This document shows, in pieces, positions 42,995-55,540 of a stretch of DNA of 64,000 nt. The notes under the pieces are model-generated. The model had not been told where the DNA came from and searched no databases. It saw nothing but the letters and a program-made list of their open reading frames with translations. Location of the stretch: the NCBI GenBank assembly GCA_021234155.1, contig JAJEKV010000065.1, positions 2,839,396 to 2,903,395 on the forward strand, read 5' to 3'. The translations under genes were made by a program, and so were the position numbers. Every line of letters starts with the position of its first letter. Position 1 is the stretch's first letter. The stretch is from Isoetes taiwanensis (Eukaryota > Streptophyta > Lycopodiopsida > Isoetales > Isoetaceae).

Positions 42995-43744
42995 ACTGCA
43001 TTATGTCTCTCTTTTCTGGCCGACCCAACATGAAGGCCAGTACATCCACGCATTGGGATCTCGGAAGGAAGATTTGCACATTGATAATGCAATGACAATA
43101 CTAACTTGCAGACGATGCTGGCATCATTTCAAAACAACTGAACCTTTTACATGTTCCATTTTACCTCTGAAAATGAGGAGAATTATTGTTAGATTTGGAG
43201 AATCTAACGCCAAAATTAGGATTAAGTTTAACCTCTACAAAAGGAACCTACATGATTCAAGTGACTATACAATAAACGTGTTAATGATTCGAATTGAATT
43301 GAATTGAGAGTAGCAAGGTGCAAGGATGTTTTGCACCATTACATTGAGACCAGAAAATGAAGGCATTTTTCCTTTACCCCTCAAACACAATATCATAGTT
43401 GGGTTAGCTTGTAATTTCGTTGGTGCTATTTCGTTGGCCAATTTTAGGATAAGTTGTTTGGTTTAGCAATTTTTGTTTCTTCCAATGGCCATCAGGCAAA
43501 CTTGGCCTTTGACCAAAGATTAGCCTTCAAATAGTATGAGTGAAACACAGTATCAAATAAGTTATGGTTCAAAACTAGAGTAAGAAACCGCTCTCAAGAA
43601 ATTGGAATAAAAATGTGTTTGAAAAAGGAAACACTTTTTTAAAATGGATAGGATGATGCTTGTTTTTAGCAAAATTTAGAGTAGGCTTTAAAATTATACA
43701 ATAGCTATGTCCTCGAATACCATTAGCTATGGAGGAAACTAAGA
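42995..43744. other. Upstream region of the PPR gene
   Basis: Presumed promoter and 5' region. The minus strand has an out-of-frame ATG 7 bases before the start codon. No other gene seen; the short frames here lack family features. Confidence 0.4.
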
Positions 43745-44085
43745 ATTGATTGGATTTTATCATCCGCGAAGATCAAATGGCTTTTGGGATCCAAACCAAG
43801 AACAGAACATCCAAATTTACTTCTACAACTGATTAAAAACCCCCACTCAAGGGTTTTCAGGAAAACTTAGCAATAATGCGTTTGCTAACAACTATACATT
43901 TACTACGGATGTGATGATCGTGAACATAACGAGCCCACATGTCCAATATCTGAATGTATGTTAAGACTCCTACCGTAAGTGTGTTCATCAACACATGTAG
44001 CAGTTGATTAGGTGTAACCAACCCCTCATAACGTGCCCAGATAGGTGCAAATTCTTGATAGCACTGAAGAAAGTTATTTGGTACT
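43745..44085 (-). mobile_element. LINE 3' tip, copy D
   Basis: 3' UTR terminal block (GGATGATAAAATCC in minus sense), hairpin at 43836-43857 (AAAACCC with GGGGTTTT), then sequence up to about 44085 that matches the ORF2 end of copies A and B (plus-strand GTGCCCAGATA and CACATGTAGC motifs). 5'-truncated. Confidence 0.78.
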
Positions 44086-44406
44086 TCAATTCTGAACAGA
44101 ATAATAATTTTAAGAATAGCACTTATATATAGATATTAAGGGACAAGAAATATTGAGTTTATTGAAAGGCAATGGTTGTGAACAATTCATTTGATATTTT
44201 ATTGTGTTTCGGTAGCATAGTGGACTTCTACAATTCTCATGGATCAATTCTGCATTGAGCCATATACGGTCTCAACTAGTGACCATATAGCTTTACTTTG
44301 GGCATTTCCCAGCTACGGAATCACCACTAAAAGCATCATGAGTTATTGAATCAAAGAGAAAATAATTAGTGTTTATAGTACAAGGCAATCCAACACATAA
44401 CTACCA
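44086..44406. other. Unassigned sequence
   Basis: AT-rich, no feature seen. Confidence 0.4.
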
Positions 44407-44854
44407 ACAACCAACATATAACTACCATTGACATTAATTAACACAACCATTGGGTCCAACACATTTACATTAAAATCCCCCTTAACCCCCTTTGGTTTGG
44501 GTGCATATTCACACCTGGGTGATCGCAATCTATATTTGAATAGGCATATTCACCCTTATTCCCTAATCTACACTGCACGTGAAGTTCCTCGCTTCAGGTA
44601 TGTATGCAAAATTTGCTATAATCAGAGGCCATGATTCGCAAAAATACTTATAAGATTTCAAGTGGAATACTAGTGGTGCTGATTTTGTAATGCGGCAAAA
44701 TACAACAGAGGGCTCTCGGCCGCCTCCTAATGGCCACCCCCGCGGTGAATATGCACCCAAACCAAAGGGGGTTTAAGGGGGATTTTAATTTCAATGTAAG
44801 TTGGACCCAATGGTTGTGTTAATTAATGTCAATGGTAGTTATGTGTTGGTTGTT
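44407..44854. mobile_element. Long inverted-repeat element
   Basis: Arms of about 106-110 bp (44407-44512 and 44745-44854) are close inverted copies, including ATAACTACCATTGACATTAA, ACACAACCATTGGGTCCAAC and AAACCCCCTTT-type blocks, around a spacer of about 230 bp. A third partial copy (TTAATGTCAATGGTTGTT, then CACCCCCGCGGTGACAAA) follows at 44852-45000. Noncoding; MITE-like or a fold-back element. Confidence 0.82.
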
Positions 44855-44999
44855 AATGTCAATGGTTGTTACGCGGTTGGGGATTTGAATTTTATATGTT
44901 GATGTTAATGGTTTGTGTGACAAAATTTTGCCCCTTCTGTAAATTTAGGACGCCCTCCACCCCCGCGGTGACAAAAAATTTTAGACCCAAACCGTAAAC

Positions 45000-45555
45000 C
45001 TAGAATTCATTTGAGGCTTTCACACTGTAGCTTTTTGAATTTCATCACAATAAAACAAATAGAACATAAGTAAAGTTACTATAAAGATAGAGCGATTGAT
45101 CCCATTATTCAAAGTCATAAAGTTCGCAACACCCATACACAAACATTTTTCAACTGAATTTAACAACTGTACTTTTGGCCTCCATGGATTCTTGTGGTGA
45201 GAACCAAAGTGGAAACTTTTCTCGCTTGTTAGCACAAGGATCTAGAAGCCTTGAATTTGCTTAATAACTGCCTCAAAAATCTAAAAATGCATGGTAATTC
45301 TTTTGCAACCTTCATTCGAATGAGCCATAAAACAATATCCAATAGCGCATCCTCAGATAATCAAATTTACCAAACCCTCAAGCCAAAATTGCTGTTTTAG
45401 CATAGATAACTTAACCAAACAGTATCCATATCATACACTATCAAAAGATTCAAAGAGAGCTTTCCAACGAATAACAATCATCTCAAACAGCTCGGATCAA
45501 AAAGCGCATAAGAAATGTGTTGCCTACGGAACCGCGACTACATGCCTTCAAGCCC
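45000..45555. other. Unassigned sequence
   Basis: No gene or repeat recognised. Confidence 0.4.
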
Positions 45556-45725
45556 TTCATATGTGCCTATCATGCACCACACACACAAAAAGAGGGCTTT
45601 TTGTTGTGAGCCATTGGTCATTACTCATCATGCACCACACGCACAAAAAGAGGGGCTTTTGTCAGGAGCCATTGGTCACACCATTACGCACTACACCCAC
45701 GTGCGGTTTTGTCATGGAGCCACGG
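45556..45725. repeat. Short tandem repeat, about 55-60 bp unit
   Basis: Three diverged units containing CATGCACCACACACACAAAA, AGAGGGCTTTTTGTTGTGAG and CCATTGGTCA; the third is the least similar (GCACTACACCCACGTGCGG). Confidence 0.8.
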
Positions 45726-46659
45726 CTGTTGACCACGGGAAAAAAAAAACGCCAAAATCACCCGCCGTAACGGCACTCTGACGTATTAATATCAAGACAT
45801 CCATCGAATACCATCACTTAAAATCATAGGAAAAACCTTAGTGAAAAGCGCCGCATAAAACACAAAGAAAACCCCCGCTATTATATTATGCTACATATTT
45901 GTAGGATAACGCAAGCATATTGTTGTCATATATGCTAATGTGTTTCATTTATCTCTTTAATGCAAAGTATAAGTGAGCTAAAGCTTGGAGCTGGCGGGCA
46001 TTTTTGCACCAATCAAGCACCCACTAAGCATCCAATACTGAAAAAATTATTTATTTTTATCTTCTTTTTTGTAACTCTGTAGAGGCTTTGTGTTCGAAGG
46101 CGTACCATTGATGCGGTTTAGAATAAAATGTCATCAAAAAAAATATTTGTTCACAAAGATAATGTTTATACAAACATCACCCACTAAGCACCAAGTGCTG
46201 TCTGACACAAAAAGTGTCCACGACCTCTATACTTTGCCACTTGTCAGAGTGCATTCAACACCAAAATGAGCAATGTTGGTATGTTAACTATGTCTTATAG
46301 GCCAGTTGGAGAAGTTAAAGACGGCCTTCATGTTTGACAAGCTTTTCTCGAAACATTTGGTTTGATGCTTATTGCAAGAAACTTAAATGCCATCTCAGCC
46401 TGGTAATTGATCTCAATCTCGAGTTGTAGGCGATCAAACAATATAAATCTTTCCTCAAGGGCAAGGAGGCAGAATACATAGCAATAACATCCGCATCTAT
46501 CTCCTTGATTGTCAGCCCAATATATCTTGAATAAGAGTATTATAGAAACCTATGCAATCTATTAGAAATATCTCTATAGTACAATGGGAGCAGTACTTGA
46601 TGCAACTTTACGATCTTAATGGGTTTCTAGTGAGGTTCTAACACAACTAGGCACATAAC
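45726..46659. other. Unassigned sequence
   Basis: No gene recognised. TTTTTGTAACTCTGTAGAGGC...AAAATGTCATC followed by eight A residues (46065-46142) could be another short L1-type tip. Confidence 0.4.
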
Positions 46660-48090
46660 ACTAGTTAATAGAGGCAGGTGTGACTAAAGGCTTGCAACGT
46701 CTCGCAAATGGCAAGGCTGCAGATTTAGATGGCATGCATGCAGAACTGTTAAAGTGGGTTGGACCACATATTATCTCCGTCCTTACTAGCATGTTCAATA
46801 AGGCCCTTCTGGAAAGCTCCCCTCATAATGGACCATTAGCAGAGTGATTCCAACAGGCGATCCTTATTGCCTAACCAACTACAGCACAATCATGATCAGC
46901 TCATTGTTGGCAAAACTAGAATTCTTAAGCAACAACTGACGACATAGGTAGAGGTAACAGTTTTACATGCACTTGCACAGGCAGGGTTTAGGCTTTGCGC
47001 GCCTTGATAGAAGATAACAAAAACAAACAACAAGATTTATATTGCTGCTTTGTGGACTTTGCCAAAGATTTGAACACGGTCCCTAGGGAGAAGCTTTGGA
47101 AAAGACTAATGTAGTTGGAAGTTCCACAGGAGTTGCAAAATGAAGTGTACAAGCTCTATGAAATATGATTAGCTCGAATGCCCCCACCAGGGGAATTAAC
47201 AATAGTAGAGTTGAAGTCCTCCAAATGTGCCCACTCTCTCCTACATTATTTACACTGTACATTGATCAGCTCGAGGTCTACACAACATGGAGGTGAAGGG
47301 GCTAGGCTTTCTCACCATATCATTCAGCAGCTGATATATGCAGATGACCTGGACCTCTTAACTTACTCCAGCAAGTATGCAACAACATTTAGATGCATTG
47401 AGTACTTTTTGCCAGACCATTGAAATGTGTGTCGATTGACCAAAAACAAGGTGGTCTTAGTGTCATCTTCAAGACAATAGAGGCAGCCTTGCTTCACTTA
47501 TCAAGGTTAAAAGGTAGAAGTAGTACAAGCATACAAGTATCTAGGAGTGGAGTTCGCCACTATTGCATATTGGAATACTTGTATTAGTCGCAATGGGTGA
47601 GGTAGACTAGAAGGCTTTCTATATAAAGCAGAATAACTATCATAAAACAGATTACAACTGATCATATCGATCGCACTTGTTTATGGTGTTGGTGGAGCTG
47701 GTGCTTTTGTATGAAGTGGAAATATGTGGGCAGTGATATCACTCCCAATTGGGAGGACTTAGAACGGGTACAGAAAGTCTTTATGACTCGAGGACTTGGA
47801 TTCAAGTCCATGATCCTATATCAAATTCTTCTGCAAGAGACCATATTCCTACCTCTTCAATGAGCTATCTGAAAGGGCACATAATATACTGTCAGAAAGT
47901 GGTAAGCATGGGAGACTCATGTCGTTCAAACCTTACCTACACAATATCCATGAGTCGCAGTCCTAAAGCCTGCTGGAAGGAGAAATGAGCCATCTGGTCC
48001 TTCAAATGTAATATGCAGAAATAGGCGTGCATATGAGTACATAACAATGATGATTACAATTGCCTGAAACAATATCTAAACACAGGATTT
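46660..48090 (+). pseudogene. LINE copy E, reverse transcriptase of ORF2
   Basis: Plus-strand non-LTR RT with motifs in order: NGKAADLDGMHAELLKW (46710), LYCCFVDFAKDLNTVPREKL with the catalytic Asp (about 47038-47097), CAHSLLHYLHCTLISS in place of the GCPLSPTLFGLYID motif, QLIYADDLDLLTYSS with an intact YADD box (about 47330), YKYLGVEFATIAYWNTC (47530), and QKVVSMGDSCRSNL near 47900. Frameshifts and stops between blocks. This is the copy that covers most of the RT domain. Neither end located exactly. Confidence 0.88.
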
Positions 48091-48419
48091 CTAGCAAACT
48101 TTTAGAATAAGTGCTTTGGAGTCGATGAAGACATCACATTACAAAAATCAGATTAATCTCATGCTTGCCAGAGGAACATAATGTGATGACCATACATGTA
48201 TTATACTCGTATATATAGATAGGGTTATCACTTGGATGCAAAAAGATGATTGCACAAGATAGAGTTCGAACTTACAACTCTCTAATTGCAAGCCATATAC
48301 ATTTATCAAGTGTGCTACATATTTTCCTTAGGGATATTCTCTTGCTTCTTTTTTACATGCATGGTAACTTTCAGAAGATTCTAGAATATTCCAAAACCTA
48401 CATGCATTTGTGACACTTG
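48091..48419. other. Unassigned sequence
   Basis: Between the LINE and the chromovirus gag; nothing recognised. It may contain the unseen 5' end of the chromovirus. Confidence 0.4.
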
Positions 48420-50071
48420 GCGAGATCTCTTTCTCATAAGGCAAGCTTTAAGTTGGTTTGCTCCATTGTTTGAGAGGGGACTCCAGAGTTGCAAGACTTT
48501 GCTACTTTTACTGCTGAGCTAGAGGCATGTTTTGGGAATACACATCACCAATGGGTAACAGTACAAAATTTAGCAATCTCAGGCAAGGCTCTTGCCTAAC
48601 CTCTGTTTATGCATTTGTATTTCGCAAGTTGCATTGTTTTCGGAGAGGACTTTGTGAGGATGTCAAGGATATCTTGTTGACCATGGAGGATCACAAGATG
48701 TAGGATGAAGCTATAAAATTTGTAGTTCGATGTGATAATTGACTCTTTGAACATAGAGCTATGCCTGCTATGGTTCCATCCGAGAGTTCGAAGTAAGTCC
48801 GCGGCCTGAAATGGGTGCATTGATCGTGGTCATTCGTGTTTCTTGTCTCACAAGTAAGAAGGAAGACCTCCTGAGAGAGGCTAATCTGCCCCTATTGTAA
48901 AGGGAGTTAGCCTTATCGCTCGTGGATGTCTTGTTAACCATTATCAGATGGTGAAGTGGATGAGTGCAAGTCTCATCAAGTGTGGTGTGTGCTGAGAATG
49001 ACGCGGGTGAGTGCGAGTCTCATCATGTGTGGTGGATGTCTGAAAATAAATTGTCATGAGTCATCATAGATTCTGAGGGGGATGCTGCGAAAGTGGTATG
49101 ACGTTAAAATTACTAAATTAACTGCCTAAATCAGTAAAAAAACTCCAAGATTTGGTTCAAGTAGTAGGAATCTTTCGATGGTATGGGTGGCCGACACTTC
49201 TTATACTCCTCTCATCAGGGATGAAGGGCTTATTCTCTCTAGTAAGGTCAATAAAGAATTTCTTATCTCAATATCATTAGACTCAGAGGTTTGGAAGTTG
49301 GATGCATTGGTGCAACTCGATAGTGATGTGAATGGTTGTTTTATGGATAATGCATTTGCCTTTAAGTACGCCATCCCTAGAATTAGGCTCAAGCATCTTG
49401 GTTCTGTTGATGTGATTGATGGATGGACGTGGGATCTCCTCGGGTACAGTCACAGACCATATTGCACCTCTTCGGGTACTATTCAAAGTGGCATTCTAAA
49501 TCATTTTGATTTGCTAGTTCTAGTCCCAATTCATCTGTGATTCATGCCTTTGTGTCAATATCTACTTCTACCACATATAGTATCATGTGCCCCGACCTGC
49601 CTCTTGCTCATATTCCGCCTCCTCGCTTGTATCCTAATCTCACTCTTTTGTCTCTACTTTTAGTTCACATGTCCTTATCCTCGGACCATGTTCAATGATG
49701 CCCGCCTCCTAATCTCTACCCTCCGTGTTCCTATTTCTATGTAGGCTTCTTCACGCCCTCATTTTCATGTCTTGGAAATTTCATGAAGTTTATTAAATCG
49801 AAGTGATCCGTGTTCCGGGTGATTTGCAATTCAAGTTCATCTCACGACTATCGCAGACCTAAGTGAAGCCCGCCTCCAATGCTTCCAAATAAATATGGCA
49901 GATAAATATGGTTCCTAGAGCATCGTCTCCATATGATTGTTCTAATGATCTGTAGCCCGAGACGATACCGCTATATGGTTCGTCATGTGACCTATCAGTT
50001 GAAAGTTTTGCAAGATTATATGAAGAGAATCTAGCTAATAGATTCATTCATCACTCCATCCCATATTGAAG
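48420..50071 (+). pseudogene. E4 chromovirus gag, protease and start of RT
   Basis: Gag pieces: PELQDFATFTAELEACFGNT, HHQWVTVQNLA, then IVFGEDFVRM. A CPYCKG cysteine cluster is near 48890. 49178-49540 is the aspartic protease region, open for 120 codons: KEFLISISLDSEVWKLDALV, then QLDSDVNGCFMDNAFA, where the active site (usual LIDSGATGNFID) is degenerate, and VDVIDGWTWDL. From about 49960 QLKVLQDYM and SFITPS match the RT N-terminal segment (LxVLxxYIxENLxxGFIRPS). The frame is cut at 50071 by E3 and picked up at 56563. Confidence 0.78.
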
Positions 50072-51553
50072 TCGTGACGTTCCCCTAAAATTTACGATAC
50101 CAATACGTACATTTTAGGCCACATCACCATACAAGCCTACCTTAGTAGCCCTGTATACCATAGTATGGGGAAGGGAACATGGCTAAGTCATTATACATGA
50201 CTTAGCCAACCTATGGAACTATTTCTACATGGCTCTATCCTATTGGCAACCCACCACATGGACGCACCCTATTGGAGCCACATGGCATGACATGGCAACC
50301 CTAACCTAGTAATGGTCAAACCCTAACCCTAACCTAGTAATGGCAAAACCCTAACCCTAGGCCATTTTTTGGCTCATACAGCCTTGAACCCCTCGTTTCT
50401 CAAGACTTAAGCTCCATTTCAGAATCATTCTCATAGTAACACAAAGATAGCCCAAAGCATTTCTCCCGTGGAGCATGTACCCCGATAGAGGGAAATGAGC
50501 TACTTCAACTATTACTTGCGCAGCCATGGAGACGCCTAAGAGAGGATGGACGCTCCACTGAGTGCTGTGAATTTGGAGTAGTTTTCCTTCTTAGGGCATC
50601 TGGAAGTTAGAATTCCAGATGAGTTAGTATCTCCTATCTCTAATAGAGCCTTCCTAGAACCTTCAGTTCGGATCTTGAACCCCAATCAATTAATCCTGAA
50701 TGTGGGTTAGATTTTGGGAAAGGGGATAGAGACTTAGTAGCCTTGTTTAATGATGCTTCTAGCTTAGACCCCTTAGTTCCTATTATATGCAGTCTATGCA
50801 TAAAGCCCACCAAGCTACCAAGGCTATGGAGTGACTAAGCACCACACAAGGGGGTCAGTGGGAAGATAGATGGAGTTCCTGCTAAGCGCGACTACTGGGG
50901 ACTTGGACCGAGCTAGGCTTATAGCCAGTCACTTCGAGAGAGCCGGGTATGAGTCCGATACTTCCTGGATCTATGGTGTTGCCCTCACCCTCTAGAGTTG
51001 CAGGTGTTGGCCTAAATCTTGTTTTGAGGAGTTCAGTCGGATAAGGATGTATCGTCACGATCCTCTAGCCGCCTATCGACCCATTGCCGCCCGGGAGAGA
51101 AGATGCAATCCTTCCTATCCCATCGGAGTAGCCTCATTGGGTGAGACCAACAGGTTACATTTTCAGCAGGTTACAGTCACGACAAAGCCTGATTTGCCCA
51201 TTTACATAGTATGCATAGGACGAGCGGATGGAGTGGTCAACCCTAGCCATTGTCTATTGCCAGCCCAGTCATTGCCATTTTTCAATCTGCTCTATCTTGA
51301 GACCCTAGCCTATTTTCCCCCACGAGTTTGAGCCCATGTAGGAGCTCATGTGATGATGATGATGTATTGATATCTTTCGCTTTATAGGAGCCCATAGGAG
51401 ACGGGCGCGCAAGACACTTTCATATCTCCGTTTTGTACCATGGCCATCTCGAGAGCGGAGTAGACGGAGGGCTCATGCAGCAGGTGTTGCTGGATGGGGA
51501 ATTTCCCATCAGGTATATAGCGAGGCATCGTATATTTTGTGGGGAGCATCACA
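50072..51553 (+). repeat. E3 5' LTR
   Basis: Starts TCGTGACGTTCCCC (expected TGTGACG) and ends GGGGAGCATCACA. Shares LTR blocks with E1 and E2 (GATAGAGACTTAGTAGCC, CTATGCATAAAGCCCACCA, CCTCTAGCCGCCTATCG) and with 55650-56562. About 1.48 kb. Confidence 0.82.
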
Positions 51554-51554
51554 A

Positions 51555-51566
51555 TAATATCAGAGC
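51555..51566 (+). promoter_or_regulatory. E3 primer binding site
   Basis: TAATATCAGAGC, 10 of 12 bases of TGGTATCAGAGC, one base after the LTR. The following TTTTGGTTGACCAAGATC matches the E1 and E2 leaders. Confidence 0.8.
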
Positions 51567-51957
51567 GATGTTTTTGGTTGACCAAGATCTAGCACTAGCC
51601 ATAACCCTGAATAGGCAGATTAACTGGCCTAGTTAAAGAATGGAATGAGAATTCCAACTGTGAACCTCGATAGTGAGAGAATTTTTTTTCCTCGATTAGC
51701 AGGGTCATATAAATAATGAGCATTTCCGTAAAATTAGAGTGGAAATTATGCATTGGCGCCAAGATTCCGCATAAAAAGAGTTAATCGTCCGAATCCGAGA
51801 CTCTAGTGAAATATGGTGTAAATTCATAATTAGCCGCCTTGAAGATCCTTGAAGATCACAGCGGGAAGCAGCAAGAAGATCCCAGAGCATCTGCATCCAA
51901 GAGCAAGTGAGAGCGCATTAAACCAAGTACCACTCCTCCGACAAGTCCCACATACAA

Positions 51958-52861
51958 ATGTTTAGCAAGAAGAGTAGCTCGTCCGGACTCGACTCAACGG
52001 AACGACCGCTGTAGGGACACTCTCCTGAGCTGAGCGATATCAATGTGCCACAGCCCCAAGCAGAAGCAAAGAATGTGAGCAGTGTAGGCCTAAGGGAGCC
52101 GGAAGGGGAAATGAGAAAGCAGCGTAATTGGGCTCTGAGGAGAGGCAAGAAAGGGAGAGAAGGGAGAAGAATGGGAGAAAAGATACAAGGAGAAGAAAAA
52201 GAAGTGGGGAACAAACAGACCACATGGAAATGAACCTCTACGAAATGAAACCAACTCCGAGTCAGATGAGAAGGAAGAAGGGGAAGAAGCAGCGTAGGAA
52301 GTTGGGGAAACTTCGGACCCCAATACTTGACGCTTTCAAGGGCCCAAGCCAATCAAGGTAACAAAGAAAAATCCAAGAGTATACAAACTTAAATAAGAGA
52401 CTGAGTTTGAGAGGAAAAAGGCGATTTAAGGCCCATCATGCATGGACCGTATGGCAATGATTGGAAAATCGCAAGCAAAATGTGCCAAAAGTTCGCCAAG
52501 TGCAGCAGCATCGGCTAAACCAATAAACCCCTCCACTTAGCTATGCCAAGAGGGTCCACCACGTAATCTAATCCAAAGCACTTCGCGGTTTCCCTCGCGA
52601 GCATTCACACTTCCAACAATGCACTAATCTCCTAATAAGGAAGGTCATGTTCAGCCCCGCGAGAAGTTTTTCTGAATTCAATGTGACCATCGTGTCAACG
52701 CTGATGATGGTCCTGGATAATGCGTAAGAGACGCCAAAATCGAGCTATTCCAATTGCTTGAAAAAGGCAACCTTTATGTTATTCATACGAAAAGGTTATG
52801 GTTATGCCCAAAGACTTGAATTTGGCACGGAGGATTAGAAGCGACAAAATTTGGGAAGAGT
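51958..52861 (+). pseudogene. E3 histone H3-like gene, decayed
   Basis: ATG 51958 opens MFSKKSSSSGLDSTERPL. A Lys/Arg-rich region follows (LRRGKKGREGRRMGEK), broken by stops. From 52575 the H3 fold appears in three frames. 52575-52725 gives KALR...HFQQCTNLLIRKVM and FSEFN, matching H3 ALREI...YQ.STELLIRKLPF and the alpha-1 region. 52733-52795 gives AKIELFQLLEKGNLYVIHTK, matching the end of alpha-2. 52792-52860 gives KVMVMPKDLNLARRIRSD, matching KRVTIMPKDIQLARRIRGE almost word for word. Two frameshifts plus stops. Same place in the element as in E1 and E2. Confidence 0.85.
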
Positions 52862-52944
52862 GTGTATGAAAATTTGAGTTTGACATAATGATAATTCGCA
52901 AAAGTTTTCCTACCTAAAATATTGAAATTTAGATCAAAATCAAG

Positions 52945-53215
52945 CGACCTGGGTCACTCCGTGCTAAACGCCTTTCCGAGAGTCTCAGAAATTCCGTTCG
53001 CACAGAGTAGCCCGGTTTGCCCAATTTTGTGCTTAAATGTGTTAGATTAGGGTGAAATAAATTGGTACATAAGTTAGAATCGAGCCAAAATTTTCACTTT
53101 AAGATCTTACGTCACCCAAAAAGGTCAGCTTTCGACCAGTCACTCCATGCCAAATGCCTTTTCGAGAGTTTCGAGAAATTCCATTCGTGCGGAGTAACCC
53201 AAGTTGAACCAAAGT
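52945..53215 (+). repeat. Paired 75-bp repeats 3' of the E3 H3 gene
   Basis: GGTCACTCCGTGCTAAACGC (about 52953) and AGTCACTCCATGCCAAATGC (about 53140) begin two direct copies that share CGAGAGT(C/T)TC.GA(G)AAATTCC and end near CAGAGTAGCCC and CGGAGTAACCC. In the first copy ACTCCGTGC and GCACAGAGT are inverted, recalling the hairpins that flank the E1 H3 gene. Confidence 0.65.
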
Positions 53216-53427
53216 TGTCCAAAAATATCCAACAAACTACTCTAGCATGCTTCTTGCTTCTTTTAGCTAGATTAGCACTTGCAATCAATCAAATTGGTCC
53301 ATTATACCTTCAAGAACCTGGAATTCTCCAGCTAGCGCCTGCAAGTAATGTAAACTCTAGGCAAAATTTCCCGGGTATCCATATATTTACATCCTCTCAA
53401 ACTATATGTTACCCTAGTTTTGCCTCA

Positions 53428-53658
53428 ATGGCTCCTACCTACTTCGGTGAATGGTACAACAACACCGGCCACATTAGTGAAGTACCGACAGAAGAAGCCT
53501 TCCAAGCGTTCGATCACCTCTTTGATCTGCATGTAACACTGACAAGGATAACCTTATACACTGACATCATATATCATTATAACCAGCGAGTCCAACCTTG
53601 GGAAGTTTCCATCCCATTAAGGGGAAGGAAATGGGTTTCCATAGAGTCATTCAAATAA
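53428..53658 (+). pseudogene. E3 ORF-X, first part
   Basis: ATG 53428 (MAPTYFGEWYNNTG), then VPTEEAFQAFDHLFDLHVTL and IIYHYNQRVQPWEVSIPLRG. The same plan as E2 19598 (WYQDGK, VPFDLLQPFLL, YAGFLEFYTQ). Unknown function. It is followed by 400 bp of broken frame. Confidence 0.62.
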
Positions 53659-54058
53659 GTAAGCTAAGGTAAGGTCAAGAACCAGTATTTGAATCTGGAC
53701 GAGGAATATGCTTGCATTACATGAGCCAGTAAAGCTCTCACAGATATAGATATATGCCATATCAGGCATGGAAGCCATCAACAAAGTGGAAGCCATCCAC
53801 ATATAGCCATTGACTTTAGCAATCTTCTTTCCGACACATTGCTGGCAAAATCAATGTCACACGCATGTGCCTTGACTCTACCGAATATATGTGTTATAGC
53901 ACTTCTTTGGGGCAACTGTGACTTGAGGGAGATTTTGAAGAAGTGGAAGAACAAGATGAGGCAGAAGAGAGATGTTTCGCAAGAAGGATGGAAAGGCAAG
54001 TGGAGCAGCATGAGGAAGAAATGGAAAGGGATCGATAGGCATAACAACCTTATTCCCG

Positions 54059-54758
54059 GTGATTATCGAAGAGGAGGAGTATCTCTTTGACAATGATATC
54101 CTCCAGCTATCATATTGCTTGGAGGAAGAGCTAAGAATAGATGAACTTTTAGGCCTTATGGCAGAAGGACATCATCAAAACCTCATCGACTACTCCTACC
54201 AAGAGTTTCCCCGAGAGGTAGCTGAGCGGCACTTCTACACAAAGGAAACAATTTTAAATGTGGCAGCGTATGAGTACATAAGGCATAGCTTTCAACAACG
54301 GCGACCATTCATATCAGAGGAGGGATTCCAAAAAATTAAGAGGAACTTATACAAACCATGCAGAGGGCCAAGCACGAGCCGGCCTATCAGATCGAGCAGC
54401 GCGAGGGAAAGAACCCACGTCAACTTGGAGAGCGCCATCACGATGAGTAGAGACCATGACGACCTCTTGGCACTGGATGTCTATGGCAACTCATCAGGAA
54501 GGAAAGGAACAGGAACATGAAAAGCAAAGGCAATACCCCAAAGGGGGGAAAGCCCTTCAATATTATCTACCAGCTCTAAGCCAGGTGCAAATGATAGTGT
54601 TCCACAAGGAGTTCAGCCCAAGGGGGGAAAAAGGATTCGCCCTCCTCATAGCACTATCGGGCTTTGGCAAACATGCCAAGATAAGGGAGAATACAGATCA
54701 CGTTATTCTCTTCAAGATGTCAGTGGCACTATATGAGGGCATGAGGGCATCTATATGA
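54059..54758 (+). pseudogene. E3 ORF-X, second part
   Basis: EEEEYLFDNDILQLSYCLEE, HHQNLIDYSYQEFPREVAER, KETILNVAAYEYIRHSFQQR, then a Ser/Arg-rich linker (PSTSRPIRSSSARERTH). After a shift near 54500: KALQYYLPALSQVQMIVFHK, then ALSGFGKHAKIREN and DHVILFKMSVALYEGM. These line up in order with E2 20749-21450, except that the linker is basic and Ser-rich here where it is acidic in E2. No known domain. Confidence 0.68.
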
Positions 54759-55540
54759 TGCACCCCTAGCGGTAGTAGCAGCCACGACACCGGAGCTCCC
54801 AGCACCTCAGTTGGCTCAAGCTATCGAAGGAGGATCTTCATGAAGCATCCTCTGAAACATCGGCAAGGGCCTCAGGCTAAAGGACATCAAGCAGTTCTTC
54901 AAGTCCAAGCACCGATCGCGAGATTAGACCCTTGTAATAAGTTAAATATTTAATCATCAAGTGTATTGTTTCACTTTGGAATTAAAATTGTATAACCATG
55001 GTATGATTAATAGAAATAATATTGCGACCTTATCAACCATGTTTTATGTTGACTTCTTTTATGTTTGAAATAATTCAACAATAGGAATATCATAACAACA
55101 AATAACTTTGAATGATAAGCATGTGTGATTAATACTTGCAGCTAGAAACTTCGATTCAACCTCGGAGGTCCAGGAGAACCAAGGCCGGCAACGCAAATGG
55201 CTACTCAAGAACTTGTTTGGCAAGGAACTTGATATGAGGAGGACATGTTGACGAGACTATCAACATGCAACCAGTACAAATGCGTAACCAGATGATGTAG
55301 CTTATGCAATGGGCCACCCCACTTATGCGAACTTAGGGGTGTGGGCCTATGCTACCTCCGCCACCACCTCTCCAAGAGACAGAGTAGGGAGAGACCAATC
55401 TGGAATTGAAAGACTGTGCTGGCACATAGGAACAGAAAAAGAATAGTAGGGTAAAATGTATGAGCCCTAGTCCTTCTGAAGCCCAAAAGACAAGTAGTAC
55501 TTAGATAATGATCAATAGCATGTGAGATGCATGTTAAGTT
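54759..55540 (+). pseudogene. E3 spacer and gag N-terminal fragment
   Basis: 54900-55140 is AT-rich and ends ATACTTGCAG (splice acceptor-like). 55250-55500 contains MQPVQMRNQMMQLMQWATPL, then MLPPPPLQETE and SPSPSEAQKTSST in broken frames, a plausible Met/Gln/Pro-rich gag N-terminus. The rest of gag and all of pol are missing before the 3' LTR. Confidence 0.5.

Noticed and set aside
50290-50360. Telomere-like CCCTAA repeats
   Set aside because: Only a few units, in a local duplication inside the E3 LTR (AACCCTAACCTAGTAATGG twice); not an interstitial telomere array of the plant CCCTAAA type.
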